A stretch of 64,000 bases of DNA from Wagnerdoeblera intermedia (GCF_042647465.1 NZ_JBHRVN010000004.1); one strand, 5' to 3'. Positions 1 through 8,617 are shown, numbered from the stretch's first letter. The notes: generated by a model not told the origin, from the sequence alone. Program-made: numbers and translations.

Positions 1-2
1 CC

Positions 3-452
3 CCCTTTGCCCGGGTGGGGGTGGTGATCTGTTACGACAGTGAGTTTCCGCTGTTGTCGCGGGCGCTCTCGGAAGCCGGGGCCGAAGTACTGCTGGCGCC
101 CTGCTGCACGGAAGGTTTTGCGGGTTTCATGCGGGTGCGGGTGGGCTCTATGGCGCGGGCGCTGGAGAACCAGTGCGTCACCCTGCAGGCGCCGCTGGTG
201 GGCGAGGCTGCCTGGTGCGCCGGGGTTGAAGAGAACACCGGCATTGCCGGGATTTTCGGGCCCCCCGATGCGGGCTGGCCGGAGACCGGGGTTCTGGCGG
301 AGGGCGCGCTGAATGTGCCGGGCTGGGTGGTGGCGGAGGTCTCGCGCGAGCAGATCCGGCAGACCCGGGATGATGGCGTGGTGCTGTTGAGCCGTCACTG
401 GCCCGAGCAGGAAGAGCGTGTGGCGGTGCCGGTGGAGGTGATCCGGGCCTGA
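3..452 (+). CDS. Carbon-nitrogen hydrolase (nitrilase superfamily), C-terminal part
   Basis: The gene is cut by the left window edge; the reading frame is open back to base 3. The visible 149 residues start just before the nucleophile motif V-I-C-Y-D, whose Cys is the catalytic residue of the nitrilase/omega-amidase superfamily (Glu-Lys-Cys triad; the Glu and Lys would lie upstream, outside the window). The later segment with G-S-M-A-R-A-L-E-N-Q is the usual conserved helix of this family. Such enzymes hydrolyse nitriles or amides; the substrate cannot be told from this fragment. The gene is followed by copy 1 of a hairpin repeat and then infA. Confidence 0.8.
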   Translation, partial: PFARVGVVICYDSEFPLLSRALSEAGAEVLLAPCCTEGFAGFMRVRVGSMARALENQCVTLQAPLVGEAAWCAGVEENTGIAGIFGPPDAGWPETGVLAEGALNVPGWVVAEVSREQIRQTRDDGVVLLSRHWPEQEERVAVPVEVIRA

Positions 453-469
453 GTTCGGCTTTGCAACCG

Positions 470-524
470 CCGGGGGACTTTGCGTCCCCCGGACCCCCCT
501 GCAGAGTATTTTTCAAAAGCCAAA
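470..524 (-). repeat. Dispersed intergenic hairpin repeat, copy 1
   Basis: On the minus strand the copy reads TTTGGCTTTTGAAAAATACTC, then a G-rich stretch and a hairpin (arms 470-478 and 484-492, 9 bp, loop of 5). Read on the plus strand it is hairpin followed by TATTTTT, so it may act as terminator of the nitrilase gene. Four related copies lie near 21.0, 39.3, 47.0 and 56.5 kb. Confidence 0.7.
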
Positions 525-579
525 CGATCACGAAGGGCGGCGAATCCGCCCCATTCGTGGTCTAACGGGGCCTTTGCCC

Positions 580-608
580 TTGAAAATTTCTGCCAGCACG
601 CTCATTAG
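580..608 (+). promoter_or_regulatory. Possible infA promoter
   Basis: TTGAAA at 580-585 and CATTAG at 603-608 are 17 bases apart, a sigma70-like arrangement with a good -35 and a weak -10. An inverted repeat (606-612 with 634-640) overlaps and follows it. The assignment is tentative. Confidence 0.3.
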
Positions 609-655
609 CACCTTGCCCGCAGTCTTTTTGGCGGGTGCTATCCAATGGAGTCAAC

Positions 656-874
656 ATGGCCAAGGAAGAACTGCTCGAATTCCCCGGCGTCGTGAAGGAA
701 CTCCTGCCGAATACGACGTTCAAGGTCGAGCTGGACAACGGCCATGAACTGATCGCGACCATGGCAGGAAAAATGCGCAAGAACCGTATCCGCGTTCTCG
801 CAGGCGACCGCGTTCAGGTGGAAATGACCCCCTACGATCTGTCCAAAGGCCGGATCAATTATCGCTTCAAATAA
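656..874 (+). CDS. infA: Translation initiation factor IF-1
   Basis: 72 residues, the normal IF-1 length, forming a single S1/OB-fold domain. The start M-A-K-E-E is the family's usual N-terminus and has a GGAG ribosome-binding site at 647-650; an upstream in-frame ATG at 635 is less likely. IF-1 binds the 30S A site and assists IF-2 and IF-3 in initiation. The stop codon is followed after one base by the maf start, so infA, maf, rng and yacG look co-transcribed. This infA-maf-RNase G-yacG order is common in Rhodobacterales. Confidence 0.97.
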   Translation: MAKEELLEFPGVVKELLPNTTFKVELDNGHELIATMAGKMRKNRIRVLAGDRVQVEMTPYDLSKGRINYRFK

Positions 875-875
875 G

Positions 876-1451
876 ATGAAGCTGATTCTGGGCTCTGCCT
901 CGCCGCGCCGGAAGGATCTTCTGGCGCAGATCGGGCTGGTGCCCGATGCGATCCTGCCTCCCGATATCGATGAGGATCCGCGCAAAGGGGAGCTGCCGCG
1001 CCCTTATTGCGCGCGCATTGCGTCTGAGAAAGCTTTTGCCGTGGCGGCGGGGCCGGAGGATGTGGTGCTTTGTGCCGATACCACGGTCGCGCTGGGCCGC
1101 CGAATCCTCGGCAAGCCGGCCTCGGCGGCGGAGGCTGCAAAGTTTCTGGTGCTGCTGGGCGGGCGTCGTCATGAGGTGATCACCTCGGTGGCGGTTCGCA
1201 GAGGCGAGCGGCTCTGGACGCGGGATGTGGTCTCGGTGGTGAAGTTCAAGCGGCTGTCGGATGATGAGCTGAACTTCTATCTGGCGTCCGGTGAATGGCA
1301 GGGCAAAGCGGGCGGCTATGGCATTCAGGGCCTGGCCGGGGCGTTTGTGACCTGGATGCAGGGGTCTTTCACCGGGGTCGTCGGCCTTCCGGTTGCAGAG
1401 ACCGCACAACTTCTGGCCGCCGCGGGCGTGCCGCTCTGGAGGCAGGCATGA
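876..1451 (+). CDS. maf: Maf family nucleotide pyrophosphatase
   Basis: 191 residues with the diagnostic N-terminal S-A-S-P-R-R motif (residues about 7-12) that binds nucleotide phosphates, and the later I-x-S-E-K-A segment. Maf proteins hydrolyse non-canonical or canonical NTPs to monophosphates and are linked to septum control. The gene starts one base after infA ends and its stop overlaps the next start as ATGA, so translation is probably coupled. YhdE and YceF subtypes cannot be separated with certainty here. Confidence 0.92.
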   Translation: MKLILGSASPRRKDLLAQIGLVPDAILPPDIDEDPRKGELPRPYCARIASEKAFAVAAGPEDVVLCADTTVALGRRILGKPASAAEAAKFLVLLGGRRHEVITSVAVRRGERLWTRDVVSVVKFKRLSDDELNFYLASGEWQGKAGGYGIQGLAGAFVTWMQGSFTGVVGLPVAETAQLLAAAGVPLWRQA

Positions 1452-2491
1452 TCGGACGTGTTGTCGTTCTTGACCGGATGGAAGATGGCCGCGCGGCGGC
1501 GGCGCTGATGGTGGATGGTCGTCTTGAGGATCTGGTCATTGATCCCAAAGGCGAGAGCCCGCTGCAGCCGGGTGCCATTCTGCGCGGTGTTGTGGATCGT
1601 CTGGTCAAGGGCCAGGGCGGGGTTTTCGTGAAGCTTCCGGGCGGATCGGGATTCTTACGTCAGGTCTCGGGTCTGGCCCCGGGTCAGCGCGTGATCGTGC
1701 AGGTCTCGGGTGTGGCAGAGCCGGGTAAGGCCGTGCCGGTCACGCTGCGGGTGCTCTTTAAATCTCAGCTGGCAATTGCCACGCCGGGCGCACCGGGGAT
1801 TAATATCTCGCGCCGCATCCGCGATGAGGAGCTCCGTCAGGATCTGCAGGATCTGGCTGATGAGGCGATGAAGGGGGCTCCGGCGACGCTGGGTCTGATC
1901 ATCCGCTCGGCGGCAGAGGCGGCAGGCGAAGACGCCGTGGCGGAAGATATCCTTTCCGTCAAAGAGCTTGCGACGGCGGTGATGGCCGATCTTTCGGGCG
2001 GGCCGGAGCTGCTGGTGGATGCGCCGGACGCCCATGAGCTGGCCTGGCGCGAATGGACCGATCCGGCACCCGATGAGGTGGTGGAGGGCGAGGGCGCTTT
2101 TGAGCGTTCGGGCGTTCTGGATGCCATTGATGATCTGCGCTCGGTCGTGGCGGAACTGCCGGCGGGCGGCTCGATGGTGCTGGAGACCACGCGGGCGCTG
2201 GTGGCGGTGGATATCAACACCGGGCCGGATACCTCGCTGGCCGCCGGGCTGAAGGCCAATATTGCCGCCGCCCGGGATCTGCCGCGTCAGCTGCGTCTGC
2301 GCGGGCTTGGCGGTCAGATCGTGGTCGATTTCGCGCCGATGCCGAAGAAAGACCGCGGCACCCTGGAGCAGGTTCTGCGCGCAGCCTTCAAGGGCGAGGC
2401 GGCAGAGAGCACCCTTGCAGGCTGGACGCCTTTGGGTAACTTTGAGCTGCAGCGCAAACGGGACCGCGCGATGCTGAAGGATCTGCTGTGA
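1448..2491 (+). CDS. rng: Ribonuclease E/G family protein (RNase G-like)
   Basis: 347 residues. The start is taken at the ATG overlapping the maf stop (ATGA); the longer in-frame reading from 1295 would run through maf and is rejected. An S1-like N-terminal part is followed by the RNase E/G catalytic region, with the conserved metal-binding D-I-N-T segment (around residue 258) and a later D-F segment. It is shorter than E. coli RNase G (about 489) and lacks the zinc-link and small domain, a compact form seen in alphaproteobacteria. Its role would be endonucleolytic rRNA or mRNA processing. It lies in an operon with infA, maf and yacG. Confidence 0.85.
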   Translation: MIGRVVVLDRMEDGRAAAALMVDGRLEDLVIDPKGESPLQPGAILRGVVDRLVKGQGGVFVKLPGGSGFLRQVSGLAPGQRVIVQVSGVAEPGKAVPVTLRVLFKSQLAIATPGAPGINISRRIRDEELRQDLQDLADEAMKGAPATLGLIIRSAAEAAGEDAVAEDILSVKELATAVMADLSGGPELLVDAPDAHELAWREWTDPAPDEVVEGEGAFERSGVLDAIDDLRSVVAELPAGGSMVLETTRALVAVDINTGPDTSLAAGLKANIAAARDLPRQLRLRGLGGQIVVDFAPMPKKDRGTLEQVLRAAFKGEAAESTLAGWTPLGNFELQRKRDRAMLKDLL

Positions 2492-2667
2492 GCAAATGTC
2501 CGATCTGTGGCCGCGAGGCGGATGAGAAATACCGCCCCTTCTGCTCCAAACGCTGTGCGGATGTGGATCTGGCACGCTGGATGACCGGAACCTATGCTAT
2601 CCCGGTAGAGGATGACGAAGATGAGGATGGCGCTCCGCCGCCTGATCTTCCACAAAGGCCGGTCTGA
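2488..2667 (+). CDS. yacG: DNA gyrase inhibitor / zinc-binding protein YacG
   Basis: 59 residues from a GTG start that overlaps the RNase G stop (GTGA). Four cysteines (C4, C7, C19, C23) in the pattern C-P-I-C ... F-C-S-K-R-C, followed by D-L-A-R-W, are the YacG zinc-ribbon signature. The C-terminus is acidic (a D/E-rich run near residues 41-47) and proline-rich. YacG of E. coli binds the GyrB domain of gyrase and inhibits it. The gene is the last of the infA operon and is followed by a strong terminator. Confidence 0.93.
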   Translation: MSKCPICGREADEKYRPFCSKRCADVDLARWMTGTYAIPVEDDEDEDGAPPPDLPQRPV

Positions 2668-2672
2668 CTGCG

Positions 2673-2705
2673 CGCGCGAGGGGGCAACCCGTCGCGCGTT
2701 TTTCT
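2673..2705 (+). terminator. Rho-independent terminator after yacG
   Basis: CGCGCGA (2673-2679) pairs with TCGCGCG (2692-2698), extended inside by GGG/CCC, and is followed by TTTTTCTTT. Confidence 0.8.
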
Positions 2706-2815
2706 TTCGTGATCCGGATGCGGTCGAGCAATTTCGTGCAACTTCGTGTCAGAGGGCGTTTTCTTTGACGATCCGGCGGCATAGATAAAGCGTCAAGATT
2801 ACCGGAGGCCCCAGA

Positions 2816-4333
2816 ATGACCCGCGCGAAACCCGTTGTCCTTTGCATTCTTGATGGCTGGGGCCTGTCGGAAGACCGCACGGCCAATGCGCCGGCGCTGG
2901 CAGAAACTCCGGCTTTTGACCGGGCCTGGGCGGAGTGCCCGCATGCGACGCTTCTGACCCATGGTCCGGATGCGGGTCTGCCCTCGGGGCAGATGGGCAA
3001 CTCTGAGGTCGGGCACACCAATATCGGTGCGGGCCGTGTGGTGGCGATGGATCTGGGGCAGATCGATCTGGCGATTGAGGATGGCTCGTTTAATCAGAAC
3101 GCCGCGATCCTGGAGTGGGTGGCCGGGCTGAAAGCCACGGGCGGCACGGCGCATCTGATGGGCGTTGTCTCGGACGGTGGGGTGCACGGGCATCTGACCC
3201 ATATTCAGGCGGCGGCCCATCTGGTGGCGGGCCAGGGTGTGCCGGTGGTGATCCATGCGGTGACCGACGGGCGTGATGTCGCGCCGTCTTCGGCGGTGCC
3301 CTATATGGAGGCCCTGGTCGCGGGGCTGCCGCAGGGCGCGAAGGTCGGAACTGTGGTCGGGCGCTATTATGCCATGGACCGCGACAACCGCTGGGAGCGG
3401 GTCTCGCAGGCTTATGGTGCCTTTGTGGCCGCGCAGGGCACGCGTGCGGTCTCGGCGGTGGCTGCGCTTGAGGCGGCCTATGCGGCCGGGCTGAGCGATG
3501 AGTTCATAACGCCTTATGTGATCGGCGATTATGCGGGAATGAAGGACGGCGACGGCTTTTTCTGCCTGAACTTCCGGGCTGATCGCGCGCGGGAGATTCT
3601 GCTGGCGCTTGGTCAGCCGGGCTTTGCAGGCTTTGATGTTCAGCGCCGCCCGGATCTGAAGCTCTTTGGCATGGTCGATTACTCGAAAGACCATGATACC
3701 TTTATGAAATCGGCTTTCCCCAAGCAGACCATCGTCAACACGCTCGGCGAATGGGTGGCCAAACAGGGCAAGCGTCAGTTCCGTCTGGCTGAGACCGAGA
3801 AATACCCACATGTCACCTTCTTCCTGAACGGTGGACAGGAGATCCCGGCAGAGGGGGAAGACCGCTTCATGCCGAAATCGCCGAAAGTGGCGACCTATGA
3901 TCTGCAGCCCGAGATGTCCTCAGAAGAGGTCACGGAGAAATTCCTTGAGGCGATTGAGGCCGATTACGATCTGATCGTTGTCAACTACGCCAACCCCGAT
4001 ATGGTGGGCCATACCGGCAGCCTTGAGGCGGCGATGGCCGCCTGTGCGGCGGTGGACCGGGGGCTGTCGCGGGTGATTCCGGCGCTGCTGGCCAAAGGGG
4101 GGGCGATGCTTCTGACGGCAGATCACGGCAACTGTGAGCAGATGTTTGACCCCGCAACCGGTGGTCCGCATACCGCCCATACGCTGAACCCGGTTCCGGT
4201 CATCCTGATCGGCGGGCCGGAGGGGGTGGCTTTGCGCGATGGCCGTCTGGCGGATGTGGCCCCCACGCTTCTGGAACTGATGGGGCTGCCGCAGCCGGAA
4301 GAGATGACCGGGCGGAGCCTGATCGTCGCATGA
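2816..4333 (+). CDS. gpmI: 2,3-bisphosphoglycerate-independent phosphoglycerate mutase
   Basis: 505 residues, the normal iPGM length. The N-terminus has D-G-W-G (D13) and the nucleophile motif G-N-S-E-V-G-H with Ser63 as the phosphoserine; metal-binding motifs (N-Y-A-N-P-D-M-V-G-H-T and A-D-H-G-N) lie in the C-terminal half. It interconverts 3- and 2-phosphoglycerate in glycolysis with Mn2+. GGAGG lies seven bases before the ATG. A possible promoter (TTGACG at 2765-2770) precedes it. The stop overlaps the start of the next gene. Confidence 0.97.
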   Translation: MTRAKPVVLCILDGWGLSEDRTANAPALAETPAFDRAWAECPHATLLTHGPDAGLPSGQMGNSEVGHTNIGAGRVVAMDLGQIDLAIEDGSFNQNAAILEWVAGLKATGGTAHLMGVVSDGGVHGHLTHIQAAAHLVAGQGVPVVIHAVTDGRDVAPSSAVPYMEALVAGLPQGAKVGTVVGRYYAMDRDNRWERVSQAYGAFVAAQGTRAVSAVAALEAAYAAGLSDEFITPYVIGDYAGMKDGDGFFCLNFRADRAREILLALGQPGFAGFDVQRRPDLKLFGMVDYSKDHDTFMKSAFPKQTIVNTLGEWVAKQGKRQFRLAETEKYPHVTFFLNGGQEIPAEGEDRFMPKSPKVATYDLQPEMSSEEVTEKFLEAIEADYDLIVVNYANPDMVGHTGSLEAAMAACAAVDRGLSRVIPALLAKGGAMLLTADHGNCEQMFDPATGGPHTAHTLNPVPVILIGGPEGVALRDGRLADVAPTLLELMGLPQPEEMTGRSLIVA

Positions 4334-5454
4334 TGCGGGCGGCGCTGGCTCTCAGTCTGGCCCTGTTGGCCGGGGGGACCGCTTTTGCGGAAAGCCCGGT
4401 CTCGGATCAGGCGCGGGCGGCGAGTGAGGGGCTTTTGGGCGCGGTTGAGGCGCTGGAGCAGGCCGAAAGCGGCCGCGATCAGGTCGCGGCGCTGACCCGC
4501 ACCATCCAGGCCTATGAAACCGGCCTTGCCACCCTGCGCGAGGCTTTGCGCCAGGCGACCATCCGCGAAACCGCCTTGCAGATGCGCTTTGAGGCCAAGC
4601 GCGAGCGGGTGTCCAAACTGCTCGGCGTGCTGTCGGGCATGGACGCCAGCCCGACGCCCCTTCTGATGCTGCACCCCTCGGGGCCGGTGGGCACCGCACG
4701 CTCCGGCATGATGCTGGCTGAGATCACTCCGGCGATGCAGGCCGAGGTTGAGACGCTGCGGGCGGAGCTGAAGGAAGTCTCTGAACTCAGGGCGCTGCAG
4801 AAATCCGCAGGCGTGACGCTGCAGCGCGGGCTGGAGGCGGCACAGGTGGCCCGCACCCAGCTGAGCCAGGCGATCGCCGCGCGTGCGCCGCTGCCCAAAC
4901 GCTTTACCGAAGATCCTGAGCGGCTGAAGCTGATGATCTCGGATGCCGATACGCTGGATGCTCTGGCGACCGGGCTTGCGCCGGATCTTCTGGCCGATAC
5001 GGAGCTGACGGAATTTGCGGCCTCTCAGGGCAAGCTGCCGCTGCCGGTGCTCGGCCAGGTGCTGCGCCAGTTCGGAGAGCCGGATGCTGCGGGGATTGAG
5101 CGGCCGGGGCTGGTGATTGCCACCCGTCCTCAGGCGCTGGTCACAGCCCCCTGGCCTGCAACGATCCGCTATGTCGGCCCCTTTCTCGACTACGGAAATG
5201 TGATGATCCTTGAGCCCGGTGCGGGCTATCTTCTGGTTCTGGCCGGGCTTGGGACCATCTACGGTGGTGTTGGTGATATCGTTCCCGGCAATGCGCCCGT
5301 GGGGCTGATGGGGGGCGCGGATGGTACCGGGGATCTTTTGCAGGGCGGCTCAGAGAGCACTGGCAGAACCGGTTCGGAAACGCTCTATATGGAACTGAGG
5401 CAGGGCGGTCAGCCCGTCGATCCCGGCGAGTGGTTCGCCGATGTGAGGGAATGA
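4330..5454 (+). CDS. Murein hydrolase activator EnvC-like, degenerate LytM (M23) domain
   Basis: 374 residues: signal peptide (residues about 1-22, ending near F-A-E), a long coiled-coil region rich in Ala, Glu, Arg and Leu (about 30-210), and a C-terminal LytM/M23-like fold. The zinc ligands of active M23 peptidases are not seen: where an active domain has His and Asp near I-x-x-H-G-x-G-Y the protein reads I-L-E-P-G-A-G-Y, and no HxH is visible. This matches EnvC-type activators of amidases rather than an enzyme. It starts in overlap with the gpmI stop and precedes ctpA, a common alphaproteobacterial arrangement. The second ATG at 4333 is an alternative start. Confidence 0.85.
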   Translation: MMRAALALSLALLAGGTAFAESPVSDQARAASEGLLGAVEALEQAESGRDQVAALTRTIQAYETGLATLREALRQATIRETALQMRFEAKRERVSKLLGVLSGMDASPTPLLMLHPSGPVGTARSGMMLAEITPAMQAEVETLRAELKEVSELRALQKSAGVTLQRGLEAAQVARTQLSQAIAARAPLPKRFTEDPERLKLMISDADTLDALATGLAPDLLADTELTEFAASQGKLPLPVLGQVLRQFGEPDAAGIERPGLVIATRPQALVTAPWPATIRYVGPFLDYGNVMILEPGAGYLLVLAGLGTIYGGVGDIVPGNAPVGLMGGADGTGDLLQGGSESTGRTGSETLYMELRQGGQPVDPGEWFADVRE

Positions 5455-5465
5455 GGGACGCATCC

Positions 5466-6800
5466 ATGAAGAAACATGTGCTGGCTGCGCTTGGCGGAAC
5501 GGTGGCGGGAGCGGTGATTGCCATGCAGCTCGCAGGCCCGCTTCTTGCACAGGATGCCGCGAAGAAGGCCTCGGTCTATCAGCAGCTTGACCTGTTCGGG
5601 GACATCTTTGAGCGGATCCGCGCGCAATATGTCGAAGAAGTTGAGCCGGAAAAGCTGATTGAAGCGGCGATCAACGGCATGCTGACCTCGCTTGATCCGC
5701 ATTCCTCTTATCTGCCGAAGAAGGCCTATGAGGATATGTCGGTCCAGACCCGGGGTGAATTCGGCGGACTTGGCATCGAAGTCACCCAGGAAGAGGGCTT
5801 CGTGAAGGTCGTGACCCCGATCGATGATACCCCCGCGGATAAGGCGGGGATCCTTGCGGGCGATTTCATCACCCATGTGGACGGGGAATCGGTGCTGGGT
5901 CTGACCATGGACCAGGCGGTTGATAAGATGCGCGGCCCGGTCGGCTCTGAGGTGGTGATCACCGTGGTGCGCGAAGGCACGGCAGAACCCTTCGACGTCT
6001 CGATCATCCGCGACACCGTGAAGGTCAAAGTGGCCCGCACCCGCCTTGAGGGGGATGTCGCGGTGGTGCGTCTGACGACCTTTAACGATCAGACCTACAA
6101 GGGGCTTGAGGATGGTCTGAAGCAGCTGTTCAAGGATGCCGGCGGGGCCGATAAGGTCAATGGCGTGGTGCTTGATCTGCGCAACAACCCCGGTGGTCTG
6201 CTGCCCCAGGCGATCAAAGTCGCCGATGCCTTCCTTGAGCAGGGCGAGATCGTCTCGACCCGTGGCCGCACCGCGGCTGAGGGAGAGCGGATGAATGCCA
6301 CCCCCGGTGATCTGACCGAAGGCAAACCGCTTGTCGTTCTGATCAACGAGGGCTCGGCCTCGGCCTCTGAGATCGTGGCGGGCGCGCTGCAGGATCATGA
6401 TCGTGCCGTCGTTGTCGGCATGAAGTCGTTTGGTAAAGGCACGGTGCAGTCGGTCATGCCGCTGCGCGGTGACGGCGCGATGCGCCTGACGACGGCGCGT
6501 TATTACACGCCTTCGGGCCGCTCGATCCAGGGCATGGGGGTGCATCCCGATGTCGTGGTGGCGCAGCCGCGCAAAGATCCGAATGCCGCTCCGGTTGAAG
6601 AGCCGAAATCGCGTCTGTCGCGCTCGGAAGCGCAGCTGCGCGGCACGCTCTCGAACGATTCGATGACCGAAGATGAGCGCAAAATGATCGAGGCAGAGGC
6701 CGCCAAAGCCGAAGCCGCCGCCAAGCTGCGCCAGGATGATTACCAGCTGGCCTATGCCATCGACATCCTGCGCGGCATGGCCGCCGTGAAGAAAGACTGA
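5466..6800 (+). CDS. ctpA: C-terminal processing peptidase (S41 family, CtpA/Prc)
   Basis: 444 residues. The start is placed at the ATG beginning M-K-K-H-V, which gives a clean N-terminal membrane or signal segment; the earlier in-frame start at 5430 would overlap the envC end. A PDZ domain (about 95-180) precedes the S41 catalytic core with Ser299 in S-A-S-A-S-E and Lys324 in F-G-K-G-T-V-Q-S, the Ser-Lys dyad. CtpA trims C-termini of periplasmic proteins. The C-terminus has an alanine/glutamate-rich helix. rppH follows after two bases. Confidence 0.93.
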   Translation: MKKHVLAALGGTVAGAVIAMQLAGPLLAQDAAKKASVYQQLDLFGDIFERIRAQYVEEVEPEKLIEAAINGMLTSLDPHSSYLPKKAYEDMSVQTRGEFGGLGIEVTQEEGFVKVVTPIDDTPADKAGILAGDFITHVDGESVLGLTMDQAVDKMRGPVGSEVVITVVREGTAEPFDVSIIRDTVKVKVARTRLEGDVAVVRLTTFNDQTYKGLEDGLKQLFKDAGGADKVNGVVLDLRNNPGGLLPQAIKVADAFLEQGEIVSTRGRTAAEGERMNATPGDLTEGKPLVVLINEGSASASEIVAGALQDHDRAVVVGMKSFGKGTVQSVMPLRGDGAMRLTTARYYTPSGRSIQGMGVHPDVVVAQPRKDPNAAPVEEPKSRLSRSEAQLRGTLSNDSMTEDERKMIEAEAAKAEAAAKLRQDDYQLAYAIDILRGMAAVKKD

Positions 6801-6802
6801 AG

Positions 6803-7276
6803 ATGAGCGATCTGCCCTACCGCCCCTGCGTGGGTGTGGTTCTGATCAATGCCGAGGGCCGGATTTTCGCCGGCCAGCGGCTCGACAGTGAGGTGCCTGC
6901 CTGGCAGATGCCGCAGGGCGGCATTGATAAGGGCGAGAAGTCCCGCGAAGCTGCCTTGCGCGAGCTGTGGGAGGAAACCGGGGTCACCGCAGATCTGGTC
7001 GAAGAGATTGGTCGCACGGAAAACTGGGTGACCTATGACCTGCCGCCGCATCTGCTGGGCAAGGTCTGGGGCGGCAAATACCGCGGGCAGAAGCAGCGCT
7101 GGTATCTCTACCGCTTCAAAGGCTCGGACGATCAGATCGTGATTGAGAGCGAGCATCCGGAGTTCTCCTCCTGGAAATGGATCGGCGCGGAAGAGATGGT
7201 TGCGGGGATCGTGCCTTTCAAACGCGCGGTCTATGAGACGGTGGTCGCAGAATTCCGCGATCATCTGGCACCATGA
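6803..7276 (+). CDS. rppH: RNA pyrophosphohydrolase
   Basis: 157 residues with the opening R-P-C-V-G-V-V-L-I-N and a complete Nudix box starting at about residue 39 (G-G-I-D-K-G-E ... R-E-L-W-E-E-T-G-V). The segment W-Q-M-P-Q-G-G just before it is typical of RppH and plant-type Ap4A hydrolases. RppH removes pyrophosphate from 5' triphosphorylated mRNA and so triggers decay. It sits two bases after ctpA and overlaps the next gene by ATGA. Confidence 0.92.
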   Translation: MSDLPYRPCVGVVLINAEGRIFAGQRLDSEVPAWQMPQGGIDKGEKSREAALRELWEETGVTADLVEEIGRTENWVTYDLPPHLLGKVWGGKYRGQKQRWYLYRFKGSDDQIVIESEHPEFSSWKWIGAEEMVAGIVPFKRAVYETVVAEFRDHLAP

Positions 7277-8058
7277 GCGGGGAGGCTCTGACCTCCCCTT
7301 TGCCTTTCGGGGCTGAGGCTGCGGGCTATGATGCCGGGCGCCCGCCCTATCCTGAAGGCCTTTATGAGGCGCTTTTTCAAAAGCTGGATCTGCGCCCCGG
7401 TCTGCGCGGCTTTGAGGTCGGTGCCGGCACCGGGCTTGCCACGCGCGCGCTGATCCGGCGGGGTCTGCAGCTTCGCGCGATAGAGCCGGACCCTTTGATG
7501 GCAAAGCGCCTGCGGGTCTCAGCCCCTGAGGCTGAGGTGATCCCCGCCCGGATGGAAGATGCGGCGCTCCCCGAGGGGGTGGCGGATTTCGGCGTTTCCG
7601 CCATGGCGATGCATTGGCTCGATGCGGGGCTCGCGCTGCCGCGGATCAGGGCCTGGTTAAAACCCGGTGCCGGTTTTGCCATGTGGTGGACGGTTTTCGG
7701 CGATCCGGCGCAGCCTGATGCCTTTCAGCGCGCCTCAGCGCCGCTTTTCAGCGGCATGGCGCAGGGGCGGGGGGCGGCGAAGGGCGTGCCCTATGCGATG
7801 CAAAGCGCAGCGCGGCTGGCGGATCTGACCGCTGCGGGTTTTGAGGCGGCGCAGATGCAGCGCTTTGACTGGCAGATCCGGCAGAGCACGGCAGAGGTGG
7901 TGAACCTCTGCCGCAGTTTCTCGCCGATCCTGCAGATGCCCCCCGCCGCGCGGGAGGCATTTTTGCAGGCCATGGCGGATCTGGTTGAGCGCGAATTCGG
8001 CGGCTCGGTCCTGCGCAGCTTTGTCAGCCTGCTATATACCGCCCGCAGACCGCTTTAG
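7273..8058 (+). CDS. Class I SAM-dependent methyltransferase
   Basis: 261 residues with motif I F-E-V-G-A-G-T-G-L-A-T (about residues 40-50), a following acidic I-E-P-D at the end of strand 2, and the D-F-G-V-S-A-M-A-M-H-W-L segment typical of methyltransferase 11/25-type folds. It is similar in layout to small-molecule methyltransferases; the substrate is not deducible. Its start overlaps rppH (ATGA). Its end overlaps by four bases the end of the convergent FMN reductase gene. Confidence 0.8.
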   Translation: MSGEALTSPLPFGAEAAGYDAGRPPYPEGLYEALFQKLDLRPGLRGFEVGAGTGLATRALIRRGLQLRAIEPDPLMAKRLRVSAPEAEVIPARMEDAALPEGVADFGVSAMAMHWLDAGLALPRIRAWLKPGAGFAMWWTVFGDPAQPDAFQRASAPLFSGMAQGRGAAKGVPYAMQSAARLADLTAAGFEAAQMQRFDWQIRQSTAEVVNLCRSFSPILQMPPAAREAFLQAMADLVEREFGGSVLRSFVSLLYTARRPL

Positions 8059-8603
8059 CGGCGCGCAAATTCGGTAAAGCCCGCAAGGAAGTCGCGCAGG
8101 CGGCTTTCCGTCTTCGCGTCAGACATCCGGCCTTCAGAATCAAAGACCTCCGTCGCGCGCGAGACCATCAGACGCCCTTCAAAATAAGGCCGGGTGCCCA
8201 GGGTGCGCAGCACGCTCAGCCACATATCCTGGGCAAGAATGGTGCCAAAGCCGCCTGGAGAGGCCCCGATCAGCGCCACGGGCTTGCCCTGAAACAGATC
8301 GGTGCCACCGGGTTTGCGCGTCATCCAGTCGATGGCGTTCTTAAAGACGCCGGGGATGCCGTTGTTATATTCCGGCGTCACCAGCAGCAGCCCGTCTGCG
8401 GCCTTCAGCGCCTCTTTCAGCGCGGCGACCGGCGCGGGGGCGCCATGGGCGGTTTCGTCGTCTTCGTTAAAGAGCGGCACGCCGTGCAGGGTATGGGCGT
8501 CCAGTCGCGCGCCCTCGGGCATCAGCCCCACCGCCGTGCGCAGCAGGGCGGTGTTCAGCGAACCGGCCCGAAGGCTGCCGGACAGGCCGAGAATGGTGGT
8601 CAT
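8055..8603 (-). CDS. NADPH-dependent FMN reductase family protein
   Basis: 182 residues from the ATG giving M-T-T-I-L-G-L-S-G-S-L-R-A-G-S, the flavodoxin-like FMN phosphate-binding loop, and later T-P-E-Y-N-N-G-I-P-G-V-F-K-N-A-I-D-W, the second FMN-binding motif. Such proteins reduce FMN, quinones or azo compounds. The start codon directly follows the CT core at the right end of the IS110 element. The native upstream region, with AAGGA ten bases before the ATG in the reconstructed empty site, is now on the far side of the element. The coding region itself is intact; expression may be altered or lost. Longer readings into the transposase gene are artefacts. Confidence 0.88.
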   Translation of the reverse strand: MTTILGLSGSLRAGSLNTALLRTAVGLMPEGARLDAHTLHGVPLFNEDDETAHGAPAPVAALKEALKAADGLLLVTPEYNNGIPGVFKNAIDWMTRKPGGTDLFQGKPVALIGASPGGFGTILAQDMWLSVLRTLGTRPYFEGRLMVSRATEVFDSEGRMSDAKTESRLRDFLAGFTEFARR

Positions 8604-8617
8604 AGCAACTGTATCTC

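Noticed and set aside
1295..1450. RNase G start upstream inside maf
   Set aside because: The protein's conserved N-terminus begins at the ATG overlapping the maf stop; the upstream frame is a shadow of maf.
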